NCBI GenBank assembly: GCA_003516705.1
Contig: DPCJ01000105.1
Span: 20,068-56,390, forward strand
From: Prolixibacteraceae bacterium
Lineage (GTDB): Bacteria > Bacteroidota > Bacteroidia > Bacteroidales > Prolixibacteraceae
Length of the DNA: 36,323 bases
Direction of reading: 5' to 3'
The position numbers and the translations under genes are program-made. This document shows, one piece after another, positions 16,997-25,055 of the stretch. Below the pieces are notes generated by a model. It did not search any database and was not told the origin of the DNA. It saw nothing but the letters and a program-made list of their open reading frames with translations. Numbering within the stretch: the stretch's first letter is position 1; the number at the start of each line of letters is the position of its first letter.

Positions 16997-18223
16997 ATGA
17001 AAAAAATTACAGAGAGATTTATCAGTTACGCAAAACAATATACCACTTCCGACCCGGAAAGTACAACTTATCCAAGCACTGAAAGACAAACTGTTTTTAT
17101 GAAAAATCTGGCCGATGAGCTTCGCGAAATTGGCTGTATTGATGTGGAATTGGATGAATTTGGTTATGTAATGGCAACCATTCCGGCCAATGGAGTTGAG
17201 AATGCGACAGTTGTGGGTTTTATTGCACATGTTGACACAAGTCCCGATTTTTCGGGTGAGAATGTGCAGCCACAAATCATCGAAAAATACGACGGGAAAC
17301 CGGTTCAGCTTAAAAACGGAGTGACCATCAATCCTGAAGAATTTCCAGAAATACTCCAATACAAAGGTCAGACGATTATTACTGCCGATGGTACAACTTT
17401 GCTTGGAGCCGACGACAAAGCGGGTGTTGCAGAAATAGTTACAGCTGCTGAATTTTTACTGAAATCAGAAGAAATTAAACACGGAAAAATAAGATTGGGA
17501 TTCACACCTGACGAGGAAGTTGGCAAAGGAACCGACCATTTCGATGTGAAAAAATTCGGGGCCGATTTTGCCTATACACTTGATGGCGGAGAGATTGGCG
17601 AACTTGAATTTGAAAATTTTAATGCCGCAGGCGTAAAAATAAAAATACAGGGAAGAAGTGTACATCCGGGAGCAGCCAAAAACAAAATGATAAATGCGTC
17701 GCTCGTGGCGCACGAGATTATCGGGATGTTGCCAGCGTTAGAAAGGCCTGAACATACTGAGAAATATGAGGGATTTTTTCATCTGACTGATTTTAAAGGG
17801 AATGTGGAGAAAGCTGAAGTCAACTGGATTATCCGCGACCACGATTTACAGAAATTTGAAGAAAAGAAAAAACTGTTGTCCGATATCGTTCAAAAAGTGA
17901 ACTTCGGATACGGTAAGAAAGTGGCTGAAATAGAAATCACCGACCAGTATTTTAACATGAGGCAAAAAATTGAGCCGGTAATGTTTGTGGTTGATATTGC
18001 CCGAAAAGCCATGTTACAGGCAGGTGTTGAACCAAAAGTGAGGGCAATTCGTGGCGGAACTGATGGCGCCCGGCTTTCATACGAAGGGTTGCCTTGTCCG
18101 AATATATTTGCCGGTGGTCATAATTTTCACGGACCCTACGAATTTGTGCCAGTGCAGTCGATGGAAAAAGCAGTGGAGGTAATTGTAAATATTGCGGGAC
18201 TGACAGGGGAGTTTGTTAAATAA
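16997..18223 (+). CDS. pepT: Peptidase T (tripeptide aminopeptidase, M20B)
   Basis: A 408-residue dizinc aminopeptidase that removes the N-terminal residue of tripeptides in the cytoplasm. Length and motifs match the family: 'GFIAHVDTSPD' with His78 and Asp80, 'LLGADDKAGVAEI' with bridging Asp140, 'TPDEEVGKG' with Glu173-Glu174, 'YTLDGGEIGELEFENFNA' with Asp196, and 'FAGGHNFHGPYEF' with the last zinc ligand His near 378. 'IRGGTDGARLSYEGLPCPN' is the conserved substrate-side loop. Positions of the first ligands equal those in E. coli PepT. The dimerisation domain (about 205-320) is complete. Confidence 0.95.
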   Translation: MKKITERFISYAKQYTTSDPESTTYPSTERQTVFMKNLADELREIGCIDVELDEFGYVMATIPANGVENATVVGFIAHVDTSPDFSGENVQPQIIEKYDGKPVQLKNGVTINPEEFPEILQYKGQTIITADGTTLLGADDKAGVAEIVTAAEFLLKSEEIKHGKIRLGFTPDEEVGKGTDHFDVKKFGADFAYTLDGGEIGELEFENFNAAGVKIKIQGRSVHPGAAKNKMINASLVAHEIIGMLPALERPEHTEKYEGFFHLTDFKGNVEKAEVNWIIRDHDLQKFEEKKKLLSDIVQKVNFGYGKKVAEIEITDQYFNMRQKIEPVMFVVDIARKAMLQAGVEPKVRAIRGGTDGARLSYEGLPCPNIFAGGHNFHGPYEFVPVQSMEKAVEVIVNIAGLTGEFVK

Positions 18224-18234
18224 TGTGTCCGGCG

Positions 18235-18265
18235 TTGAAGTTGTTGTATCGATTTTATAATTTTG
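18235..18265 (+). promoter_or_regulatory. Putative Bacteroidota promoter of the toxin-antitoxin pair
   Basis: TTG at 18235-18237, a 20-base spacer, then TAATTTTG at 18258-18265, matching the -7 consensus TAnnTTTG. Transcription would begin close to 18272, leaving a leader of about ten bases before the antitoxin ATG at 18282. Confidence 0.5.
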
Positions 18266-18281
18266 GAAAAAAGTGAATAAA

Positions 18282-18494
18282 ATGCGTGTAAGATATATTA
18301 CTGACGGATATGGAAATCAATCGGCAGTGGTAATTCCAATTGCAGATTGGAATGCGTTAAATGAGCGTTTAACAAAAATTCAAAATAAACTAAAGATTTT
18401 AACCGGGTTAGAAGATGCGGTTGATGAGGTTAATCTTGCCAGAGAAGATAAGCTCGAACTTAAAACTTTAAGAGATTTTTTAGATGAAAACTGA
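18282..18494 (+). CDS. Type II antitoxin partner of a RelE/ParE-like toxin
   Basis: A 70-residue protein beginning MRVRYITDGYGNQSAVVIPI. The ATG at 18282 fits better than the GTG at 18273 because family members start just before 'VRYITD'. The N-terminal half is beta-rich with 'AVVIPIADWNALNERL', as in small antitoxins paired with RelE-type toxins in Bacteroidota; the C-terminal half is helical and charged ('EVNLAREDKLELKTLRDFL') and would wrap the toxin. It overlaps the toxin ORF by 11 bases, the usual arrangement in such pairs. Because the toxin looks broken, this may now be an orphan antitoxin. Confidence 0.78.
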   Translation: MRVRYITDGYGNQSAVVIPIADWNALNERLTKIQNKLKILTGLEDAVDEVNLAREDKLELKTLRDFLDEN

Positions 18495-18741
18495 AATTGT
18501 TATTACAAACAATTTTCAAAAGGAAGCTAAAAGATTTTTAAAAAAATACAAATCTTTAAAATCGGAGCTTGAAGTTTTATACCAACAGTTGATTAATAAC
18601 CCTCAAACCGGAATTCCAATCGGAAGAAATTCATATAAAATAAGAATTAGTGTTAAAAGTAAAGGCAGAGGTAAAAGTGCTGGATTACGCGTAATTACTT
18701 ATCTTGATGTCAATCTGGTTTTTGATGAAATGCACAATTAA
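18484..18741 (+). CDS. RelE/ParE-family toxin, truncated by tandem stop codons
   Basis: An 85-codon ORF. 'FQKEAKRFLKKYKSLKSELE', 'LINNPQTGIPIG', 'SYKIRISVKSKGRGKSAGLR' and 'VITYLD' follow the RelE/ParE plan used by toxins that cleave mRNA on ribosomes or act on gyrase. Complete members continue with a final strand and helix around 'LLSIYDKSE...TIS'. Here TAA and TAG occur back to back at 18739-18744 and the missing end follows in the same frame. The short product lacks the C-terminal strand that usually carries or positions catalytic residues, so it is probably inactive or altered. Confidence 0.72.
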   Translation: MKTEIVITNNFQKEAKRFLKKYKSLKSELEVLYQQLINNPQTGIPIGRNSYKIRISVKSKGRGKSAGLRVITYLDVNLVFDEMHN

Positions 18742-18834
18742 TAGTTTTTGTTATCTATTTACGATAAATCAGAAACTGAAACAATTTCTGAACTTGAAAT
18801 TATAAGTATTATCAATCGAATCAAAATGATTTAA
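18742..18834 (+). pseudogene. Detached C-terminal remnant of the RelE-like toxin
   Basis: Immediately after TAA TAG, in the same frame as the toxin ORF, the codons read FLLSIYDKSETETISELEI and on to TAA at 18832-18834. 'LLSIYDKSE..TIS' is the typical C-terminus of this toxin family. There is no start codon of its own apart from an internal TTG. The remnant stop is directly followed by the tilS ATG. Confidence 0.75.
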
Positions 18835-20163
18835 ATGTTTAACCGTTTTCTCGAAAATATTAAAGAAAAGAAACTGCTGAACACTGGTGGGAAAGTCCTG
18901 CTGGCTGTTAGTGGCGGCATCGACAGCATGGTAATGCTGTATCTTTTCGAGAAATCGGGATTTGATTACGGAATTGTACACTGTAACTTTCAACTGCGCG
19001 GTGATGAGTCGGACCGCGACGAGGAGTTTGTAAGAACTCAGGTTTTAATTCATGGCGTTCCTGCGTATTTTAAACGATTCGATACCGAAGAGTACGCACA
19101 AATTAATGGTATTTCTATCGAAATGGCTGCCCGCGAATTGCGGTACGAATATTTCGAAAAAATCAGGATTGAAAACGGGTACAATTTTATTGCCACCGCG
19201 CATCACTCCGATGATTTGATTGAAACTTTCTTTTTAAATCTTACTCGGAAAACAGGAATAAAAGGACTTACAGGAATCAAAGATAAGTCGGGGAAAATTA
19301 TCCGTCCGATGCTTTTTGCCAGCCGTGCTGACATTGAAAAATATGCCTCCGAACAGTACCTCGAATTCCGTGAAGATTCAACCAACAGCGAAGTGGTTTA
19401 TCAGCGCAACTTTTTGAGACACAAAATTTTGCCTTTGTTTTCAACTTTAAATCCTTCGTTTAAGAAAAATCTGCTGGCCAGTATCGAAAACCTCAAAGAT
19501 GCCGAAGCTGTTTATTCCGGGTTTTTTGAAACCGAAAAACAAAAAGTGATTGAAAAGGCCACAGATTCACAGATTATAAATATTGAAAAGCTAAAACAAT
19601 CACCACACCCCAGGTTGTTGCTGTTTGAAATTCTTTCGGATTTAAATTTTAACTCAAACGTGGTTGAGGAAGTTTTCCAAAGTCTGAATACCGAATCGGG
19701 GAAACAGTTTTACTCGAAAACACATCGGTTGGTAAAAGACAGGGAGAAGCTTTTTATTACTGAGTTTACCCGGCAGGAAGACCGGATTTTTTACCTCGAA
19801 GCCAACGATGTGGAACTGTTTGAACCGGTTGATATTACAATAGAAAAACTCCCGGCCAAAGATTTTAAAATCAGAAAAGAACCAAACATCGCCTGCCTCG
19901 ATTTGGATAAACTTGAGTTTCCGCTGCTCGTTCGAAAATGGCAGGAAGGCGATTATTTTCAGCCACTTGGCATGACAGGATATAAAAAACTAAGCGATTT
20001 TTTTATCGACGAAAAAGTTCCTGTTCACAAAAAAGAAAATACATGGCTTTTGTGCAGTGGCGAAAAAATTGTGTGGGTAATGGGAATGCGAATTGATAAT
20101 AGGTTTAAAATCAACCCGAAAACAAATCGTGTTTTAAAAATTGAAATCAAAAAACTAACGTAG
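18835..20163 (+). CDS. tilS: tRNA(Ile)-lysidine synthetase
   Basis: A 442-residue enzyme that converts C34 of the AUA-reading tRNA-Ile to lysidine using ATP and lysine. The PP-loop motif 'LLAVSGGIDSMVMLYLF' has SGGIDS at 26-31; further conserved parts are 'IVHCNFQLRGDESDRDEEFV' (the HxNxxLR-type motif), 'FIATAHHSDDLIETFFLNL' and 'EDSTNSEVVYQRNFLRHKILP'. The C-terminal domain with 'LVRKWQEGDYFQPLGMTGYK' and 'KLSDFFIDEKVPVHKKENTW' matches the TilS_C tRNA-binding fold. ATG 18835 is preceded immediately by the remnant toxin stop. An essential gene in most bacteria. Confidence 0.95.
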   Translation: MFNRFLENIKEKKLLNTGGKVLLAVSGGIDSMVMLYLFEKSGFDYGIVHCNFQLRGDESDRDEEFVRTQVLIHGVPAYFKRFDTEEYAQINGISIEMAARELRYEYFEKIRIENGYNFIATAHHSDDLIETFFLNLTRKTGIKGLTGIKDKSGKIIRPMLFASRADIEKYASEQYLEFREDSTNSEVVYQRNFLRHKILPLFSTLNPSFKKNLLASIENLKDAEAVYSGFFETEKQKVIEKATDSQIINIEKLKQSPHPRLLLFEILSDLNFNSNVVEEVFQSLNTESGKQFYSKTHRLVKDREKLFITEFTRQEDRIFYLEANDVELFEPVDITIEKLPAKDFKIRKEPNIACLDLDKLEFPLLVRKWQEGDYFQPLGMTGYKKLSDFFIDEKVPVHKKENTWLLCSGEKIVWVMGMRIDNRFKINPKTNRVLKIEIKKLT

Positions 20164-20186
20164 AAACAAAGCCTGCCATGTTTCTA
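20161..20186. terminator. Hairpin overlapping the tilS stop codon
   Basis: TAGAAACA (20161-20168) and TGTTTCTA (20179-20186) form a perfect 8-bp stem with a ten-base loop; the TAG of the left arm is the tilS stop. No T run follows on the plus strand, so it may be a weak terminator or mRNA-end stabiliser between convergent genes. Confidence 0.4.
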
Positions 20187-20230
20187 CAATTATTGCAAAT
20201 TAAAAGCAATCAGAAAATCTCATATATTCA

Positions 20231-20614
20231 TTATTCGCGTGAATGCAGCGCCACCCGGTTTCCTTCACTGTCAATCAGCAAAGCCATAAAACCGTAGTTT
20301 TCGGAAATCTGTGTTTTTCCCTGCAAAACCTTTCCACCTGCACCTTCAACGCGCGAAAGTTCATTGGCCAAATCGCCCGAATGGGCAGTAAAATATACCA
20401 AAACGCCATCAGTTGAAGGTTTATATGCCGCAGGAAAATGAACCAATGAGCCTCCTGACCCTAATCCTTCTGTTACCCACGGAAACCAGGCCATATCAAA
20501 AACACCCATCTGGTGACGTTCAAGTTTTATTTCAAAAACTTTTTCGTAAAATGCAATTGCTCTTTCCATGTTTGTAACGGGGACTTCAAACCAACCTACC
20601 ATGTTGTTTTTCAT
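20231..20614 (-). CDS. VOC-family (glyoxalase/bleomycin-resistance-fold) protein
   Basis: A 127-residue single-domain protein. It opens MKNNMVGWFEVPVTNMERAI, the usual first strand and 'M-x-R-A-I-x-F-Y' helix of VOC modules, then 'FYEKVFEIKLERHQMGVFDM' and ends 'GFMALLIDSEGNRVALHSRE', the second beta-alpha-beta-beta-beta half. The ATG at 20614 is preferred over a TTG 36 bases upstream, which adds non-conserved residues. Members bind a metal and act on small molecules or merely bind ligands; the substrate is unknown here. It is convergent with tilS and divergent from the pirin gene. Confidence 0.85.
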   Translation of the reverse strand: MKNNMVGWFEVPVTNMERAIAFYEKVFEIKLERHQMGVFDMAWFPWVTEGLGSGGSLVHFPAAYKPSTDGVLVYFTAHSGDLANELSRVEGAGGKVLQGKTQISENYGFMALLIDSEGNRVALHSRE

Positions 20615-20821
20615 AATATTCAATTTAAGTGTCAAATGAAAAACAACCAAAGGGTTTATTTAGTTCTTTTCTGATTATCGTTCCTGTTGATTTTTATTAC
20701 AGCTGAAGTTTTGAACCTGGGTAAAAAATTCGGATAAATAAAAATATTTTTTATCCGTTGAACCGGTGTTTTACCATTTCCTTTCTTAAACAAGTTGAAC
20801 TTATTGCTTCTCTGCGTTGTC

Positions 20822-20829
20822 TAACTTTG
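20822..20829 (+). promoter_or_regulatory. Putative Bacteroidota -7 box for the pirin operon
   Basis: TAACTTTG at 20822-20829 exactly matches TAnnTTTG; a TTG at 20795-20797 could be the -33 element, though the 24-base spacing is long. Transcription would start near 20836, about 19 bases before the ATG at 20855. Confidence 0.5.
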
Positions 20830-20854
20830 CACACGAAAAAAGAAAGGCAAAGTG

Positions 20855-21724
20855 ATGAGCAGAAAAGTAAGATTTTTAATTCCGGCTTATGATATTGATA
20901 TGGGCGGAATTGCGGTGAAACAAGCCCTCCCCACCAACAATGTGGAACAGGTTGACCCGTTTTTGCTTCTTCATCACGCCGAATTTACCTACACAAGCGA
21001 TGCTCCTGCATTGCACCAGGGAATTGGTCCACATCCGCACCGTGGTTTTTCGCCTGTGACTTTTGTTGTTGAAGGAGATGTTCATCATCGCGACAGTTGG
21101 GGTAATAACCAGGTGGCTAAAAAGGGCGAAGTTCAGTGGATGCATGCCGGACGAGGAATCATCCACAGTGAACGCCCATCGCAAAAACTTGCTGATGAAA
21201 ACGGAAAACAGGAAATTATTCAGCTATGGATTAATACACCTGCTGCAAAGAAAATGCAGGAGCCGGTTTATCAATATCTTCAGGAAAAATCCATTCCGGT
21301 TTTCAATTCGGACGACAACCTGGTTAAAAACAAGCTGGTGGCAGGAGATTACAAAGGTTTGCACGGGAAAATAAAAACTGAATCTGAGTTGCTGGTTATC
21401 TGGAGTAACGCGGAAAATGGTGGCGTCCAAACTTATACAGTGCCGGAATTGTTGAATGCAATGTTGTATGTTATCAAGGGCAATATTCGGATTTCCGGCT
21501 ACGGAAAAGTGGAGGAAAAGAGCCTTGTGGTTTTTGATAATTCGGGAGATGAGGTGGAAATTTCAGCAACGGCAGAAGCGCAGTTTTTGTTGCTGGCCGG
21601 AGTCCCGATTGCCGAAAAAGTGGTGCAGCAGGGGCCGTTTGTGATGAATACAACCACCCAGATTCTGGAAGCCATGCGCGATTACAGGATGGGTAAAATG
21701 GGATTTCTGATTGAAGAAAAGTAA
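20855..21724 (+). CDS. Pirin-family bicupin protein
   Basis: A 289-residue bicupin with iron-binding residues in the N-terminal cupin: 'GIGPHPHRGFSPVTFVVEGD' gives His60 and His62, and 'QWMHAGRGIIHSERPS' gives His104 and Glu106, the four ligands found in human pirin and in YhhW. The C-terminal cupin (about 165-285) ends 'PFVMNTTTQILEAMRDYRMG', also typical. Bacterial members include quercetin dioxygenases and redox-responsive regulators. The ATG at 20855 is used; the overlapping GTG at 20852 adds one residue. Only 5 bp separate it from the acetyltransferase gene, so it leads a three-gene operon. Confidence 0.9.
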   Translation: MSRKVRFLIPAYDIDMGGIAVKQALPTNNVEQVDPFLLLHHAEFTYTSDAPALHQGIGPHPHRGFSPVTFVVEGDVHHRDSWGNNQVAKKGEVQWMHAGRGIIHSERPSQKLADENGKQEIIQLWINTPAAKKMQEPVYQYLQEKSIPVFNSDDNLVKNKLVAGDYKGLHGKIKTESELLVIWSNAENGGVQTYTVPELLNAMLYVIKGNIRISGYGKVEEKSLVVFDNSGDEVEISATAEAQFLLLAGVPIAEKVVQQGPFVMNTTTQILEAMRDYRMGKMGFLIEEK

Positions 21725-21729
21725 AAAAG

Positions 21730-22017
21730 ATGGAAAATAAGCTGATTAATAATGAAGCTAATCATCAATATGAAATTCATGTTGGTGAATATGTTCCGAA
21801 AATTGAATATATCAAATCGGGAAATAAAATCTATTTAACTCACACCGAAGTTCCCATTGAACTGGAAGGTCAGGGAATTGCATCGGACCTTGTAAAAAAA
21901 GTGCTCGCCGATATTCAGCAAAACGAACTGAAAGTGGTTCCGCTTTGTCCGTTTATCGACAAATACATAAAAAGGCACCCCGAATGGGAATTTTTGGTTT
22001 TGAACGATTCAAAATAA
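21730..22017 (+). CDS. Small GNAT-type N-acetyltransferase (YidJ/NATD1 family)
   Basis: A 95-residue protein. The compact fold of this family is recognisable: 'YEIHVGEYVPKIEYIKSGNK', 'IYLTHTEVPIELEGQGIASD', where E-G-Q-G-I-A is the acetyl-CoA pyrophosphate loop, then 'LVKKVLADIQQNELKVVPLC' and 'PFIDKYIKRHPEW', with the Cys-Pro-Phe and HPE/HPEW elements typical of YidJ and human NATD1. The substrate is unknown. It sits 5 bp after the pirin gene and 11 bp before the oxidoreductase start. Confidence 0.88.
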   Translation: MENKLINNEANHQYEIHVGEYVPKIEYIKSGNKIYLTHTEVPIELEGQGIASDLVKKVLADIQQNELKVVPLCPFIDKYIKRHPEWEFLVLNDSK

Positions 22018-22028
22018 AAAGAAGAAAA

Positions 22029-23057
22029 GTGATAGAGATTGGAATTGACAGTTTTGCATCGGCGCCTGCCAGCAACGACAACGACAGGGCACTTGACAAT
22101 TCAATTGCGCTGGGTGAATTGCTCGAAAGAATCGAGTTGGCCGACAAAGTCGGTCTGCATGTTTTTGGGTTGGGAGAACATTACCGCAAAGAGTTTTTAG
22201 ATGCTGCTTCACCGGTTATCATTGCTGCAGCGGCTGCACGGACAAAAAAAATAAGGCTGACAAGCGCTGTAACCGTTTTGAGCGCTGCCGACCCGGTGCG
22301 TGTTTTTCAGAGTTTTGCCACCATCGACCTGATTTCAAAAGGACGGGCTGAAATCGTTGTCGGACGCGGTTCGTTTATCGAGTCGTTTCCTTTGTTCGGA
22401 TTGAATTTACAGGATTATGATGCACTTTTTGCTGAGAAACTCGACCTGTTACTACAGATTCGCGAAAATGAAGTAATCAGCTGGTCGGGTCAATTCAGAC
22501 CTGAATTAAAAGAACAGGCCATTTATCCACGTCCGTTGCAAAATCGGATGCCTGTATGGCTGGGAGTGGGAGGGACGCCTGCTTCTTTTATCCGTGCCGG
22601 AAAACTTGGGCTTCCGCTAATGGTGGCGGTTATTGGCGGTGAAACACACCGTTTTCGTCCGCTAATCGATTTGTACCGCGAGGCGGGTGCAAAAGCCGGT
22701 CACTCAACTGAAAACCTGAAAGTGGGACTGCACTCACTGGGTTATGTAGGAACAAATACCGAAAAGGCGCTGGATGATTATTATCCTGGTTATGCCGAAA
22801 CTTTTACAAGAATTGGCAAAGAACGGGGATGGCAGCCGGTTACCCGTTATCGTTTTGACTCGCAAACCGGCCCGCTGGGTGCTTTGGTGATTGGCGACCC
22901 GGAATCAGTCGCGGAAAAAATACTGCGGCACAGCGAAGCGCTGGGCGGTATTTCGAGATTTACTTTTCAAATGGACAGCGCCGGACTGACACACCAGCAG
23001 CACATGAAAGCCATTGAACTGATTGGAGAAAAGGTAATTCCGATGGTGAACGGATAA
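22029..23057 (+). CDS. LLM-class flavin-dependent oxidoreductase (luciferase-like)
   Basis: A 342-residue monooxygenase-type protein of the bacterial luciferase fold, expected to use reduced FMN or F420. It contains 'RIELADKVGLHVFGLGEHYR', 'ASPVIIAAAAARTKKIRLTS', 'DPVRVFQSFATIDLISKGRA' and 'EIVVGRGSFIESFPLFG', all characteristic, and 'YPRPLQNRMPVWLGVGGTP' in the second half. I choose GTG at 22029 (VIEIGIDSFASAP...), where family members begin with 'EIGIDSF'; longer in-frame options at 21945 and 21984 overlap the acetyltransferase gene. Third gene of the pirin operon. Confidence 0.88.
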   Translation: MIEIGIDSFASAPASNDNDRALDNSIALGELLERIELADKVGLHVFGLGEHYRKEFLDAASPVIIAAAAARTKKIRLTSAVTVLSAADPVRVFQSFATIDLISKGRAEIVVGRGSFIESFPLFGLNLQDYDALFAEKLDLLLQIRENEVISWSGQFRPELKEQAIYPRPLQNRMPVWLGVGGTPASFIRAGKLGLPLMVAVIGGETHRFRPLIDLYREAGAKAGHSTENLKVGLHSLGYVGTNTEKALDDYYPGYAETFTRIGKERGWQPVTRYRFDSQTGPLGALVIGDPESVAEKILRHSEALGGISRFTFQMDSAGLTHQQHMKAIELIGEKVIPMVNG

Positions 23058-23121
23058 TTTCAGCCCGGCCCGCAGATTATTTTAACCGTTCTGTTGTGGT
23101 CTGGTTATTGGATGGAATTGT

Positions 23122-23129
23122 TATTTTTG
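23122..23129 (+). promoter_or_regulatory. Putative -7 box upstream of the beta-helix gene
   Basis: TATTTTTG matches TAnnTTTG and lies 60 bp upstream of the ATG at 23189. No -33 element at good spacing was found, so it is weak. Confidence 0.3.
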
Positions 23130-23188
23130 TTTTCGGTATTTAATAAAATGAAACCAATAATTGACTAAAAACAATAAAATCGATTCCA

Positions 23189-25018
23189 ATGAAGACTAAA
23201 CTTACTATTTTACTTGTTTCCCTTTTTCTGACAACAATTTCAATTGCCCAACCTTCGGGCGGACCTTACGGATCAGTACATAAAACTTACGAAATTCCCA
23301 AAGTACCGGGAAAAGTTTACTTTGTTTCTCCTGATGGAGATGCAAAAGCTGCCGGAACCGATATTTCGAAACCTACGACGCTTGAAGCAGCAGTAAAAAA
23401 AGGTGTTACCGGCGATGCAATTATTTTGCGTGGCGGCATTTATCGCACCGGAACACTGGTTTTTAACCAGGGACTTGTTTTTCAGCCTTACAAAGACGAA
23501 CAGCCTTTGCTGAAAGGTACTTTTGTGGCCGATAAATGGGAAAAAACCGGCGAAAAACTCTGGAAAACCAAATGGGAAAGATTGTTTCCGGCTGCTCCCG
23601 AAGACTGGTGGCAACGCAACCGCGAGGAAAAATTCACTCCGCTCCACCGTTTTAATGACGATATGGTTTTTGTGGATGGCCGTTTTCTGCAATCGGCTGG
23701 AAATACTGAAGAGTTGAGCGACAATACTTTTTTCGTTGACTATAACAACAAAGAAATTTATATTGCAATTGACCCGGCTGAGAAACTGGTTGAAATCACT
23801 GCTTTCAGCATGGCGTTGCATCGGGTTTATTACGAAGTGAGCGGAATGAAAGCCGACAATGTGGGGCCGAAAATCCGGGGAATCGATTTTACACAGTTTG
23901 CCGATTCCACCATTTTTGTGGAGTGCGTTGATCCGGTGGGTGTGAAAAAAGAGTCTGAAATTGGTAAGGAAGTGCAGGGAACTCTTATTGAAGACTGTGA
24001 TATCTCGTGGTGTTCGCGGATTGCGATGTTTTTGATGGGCGACAAAACAACCGTGCGGAATTGCCATGTGAGCAACACCAGCCGCGAGGGAATTTATGTG
24101 GTGGGTTCGGCTGATGTGCTGCTCGAAAATACGATTATCGAAAAAAACAATATTGAAAATATTACGGGTTGTTATCCGGCAGGCATCAAGATTTTTAACC
24201 AGTGCTACCGCTGCACTGTACGTAATAATTTGGTTACCAATATGCCCAACTCCAACGGCGTTTGGTACGATGTGGGCAACGTGGACGGACGGTTTATTAA
24301 CAACTGGGTTGAAAATGTGGGAAAACCGGAGGTGCCGGTTTCAACAAACAGCGTGTGGCCCAGTCAGAACGGTTTCTTTTTCGAAATCTCGAAAGGTGCC
24401 ATTGTTGCCGGAAACGTTTTTGTCAACTGCGACCACGGAATTCTTGCACTTAACAGCAGTAATGTGGAAATGTACAACAATACTTTTGTCAACAGCATGG
24501 TTTGCATTGCCCGCGACACCCGCAGCGCGCAGGGCGACCATTTTGGCTGGCACCCGGCCACCGGCCCCGATGTGGATGAGCGTTTCGGACATGTTTTTGT
24601 GAACAACCTGCTTACCGGCGATGTCGGTTTTGACCGCGCCCTTCTGTTGGTTTGGCAACCTTCGGTTTTGTGTGAAAAACTCAGCGAAACCCCGCTGAAA
24701 CAATTCGATAACAATGTGTTTGTAAAGCAGAATGATACTTACAAAACGCTGGCTTTCTGGAGTCCCTCGAAAGCGCAGAATTGTCAGACTGAAATAAAAA
24801 CGCTGGCCGAATTACAGCAACTCAGCGGAGCCGCTTTGAAAAGCCAGCTTTTGGAAGGCAAACACCTGCCGTTGTTTAAAAGCGCCGTAATTAAAAACTA
24901 CCGGCTTTTAAATGAATTTCCCGGCAAAGCAACCGCCACAGAAATCCCTGCCAACGTGAAAAAACTGATGGGAATTCCGGCTGAAACGAAGGATTTTATG
25001 GGGGCATTTGGATTGTAG
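23189..25018 (+). CDS. Secreted right-handed parallel beta-helix protein, probable carbohydrate-active enzyme
   Basis: A 609-residue exported protein with signal peptide MKTKLTILLVSLFLTTISIA. The mature part opens with 'VYFVSPDGDAKAAGTDISKP' and 'GDAIILRGGIYRTG', the DUF1565-like start of many beta-helix polysaccharide enzymes. From about residue 215 short repeated coils appear: 'GTLIEDCDISWCSRIAMFL', 'TTVRNCHVSNTSREGIYVVG', 'VLLENTIIEKNNIENITG', 'CTVRNNLVTNMPNSNGVWYD', 'AIVAGNVFVNCDHGILALNS' and 'VEMYNNTFVNSM'. Such folds occur in polysaccharide lyases and some glycoside hydrolases; I cannot name the family or catalytic residues. It is alone, followed 37 bp later by the K+ channel gene. Confidence 0.8.
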   Translation: MKTKLTILLVSLFLTTISIAQPSGGPYGSVHKTYEIPKVPGKVYFVSPDGDAKAAGTDISKPTTLEAAVKKGVTGDAIILRGGIYRTGTLVFNQGLVFQPYKDEQPLLKGTFVADKWEKTGEKLWKTKWERLFPAAPEDWWQRNREEKFTPLHRFNDDMVFVDGRFLQSAGNTEELSDNTFFVDYNNKEIYIAIDPAEKLVEITAFSMALHRVYYEVSGMKADNVGPKIRGIDFTQFADSTIFVECVDPVGVKKESEIGKEVQGTLIEDCDISWCSRIAMFLMGDKTTVRNCHVSNTSREGIYVVGSADVLLENTIIEKNNIENITGCYPAGIKIFNQCYRCTVRNNLVTNMPNSNGVWYDVGNVDGRFINNWVENVGKPEVPVSTNSVWPSQNGFFFEISKGAIVAGNVFVNCDHGILALNSSNVEMYNNTFVNSMVCIARDTRSAQGDHFGWHPATGPDVDERFGHVFVNNLLTGDVGFDRALLLVWQPSVLCEKLSETPLKQFDNNVFVKQNDTYKTLAFWSPSKAQNCQTEIKTLAELQQLSGAALKSQLLEGKHLPLFKSAVIKNYRLLNEFPGKATATEIPANVKKLMGIPAETKDFMGAFGL

Positions 25019-25055
25019 GTATTTGGAAATTGGTTCTCAGATTAAAATTTACAAA

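Noticed and set aside
23273..24067. 264-residue minus-strand ORF
   Set aside because: It lies antisense to the beta-helix gene, which has a signal peptide and clear coil motifs; the antisense product has no family features.
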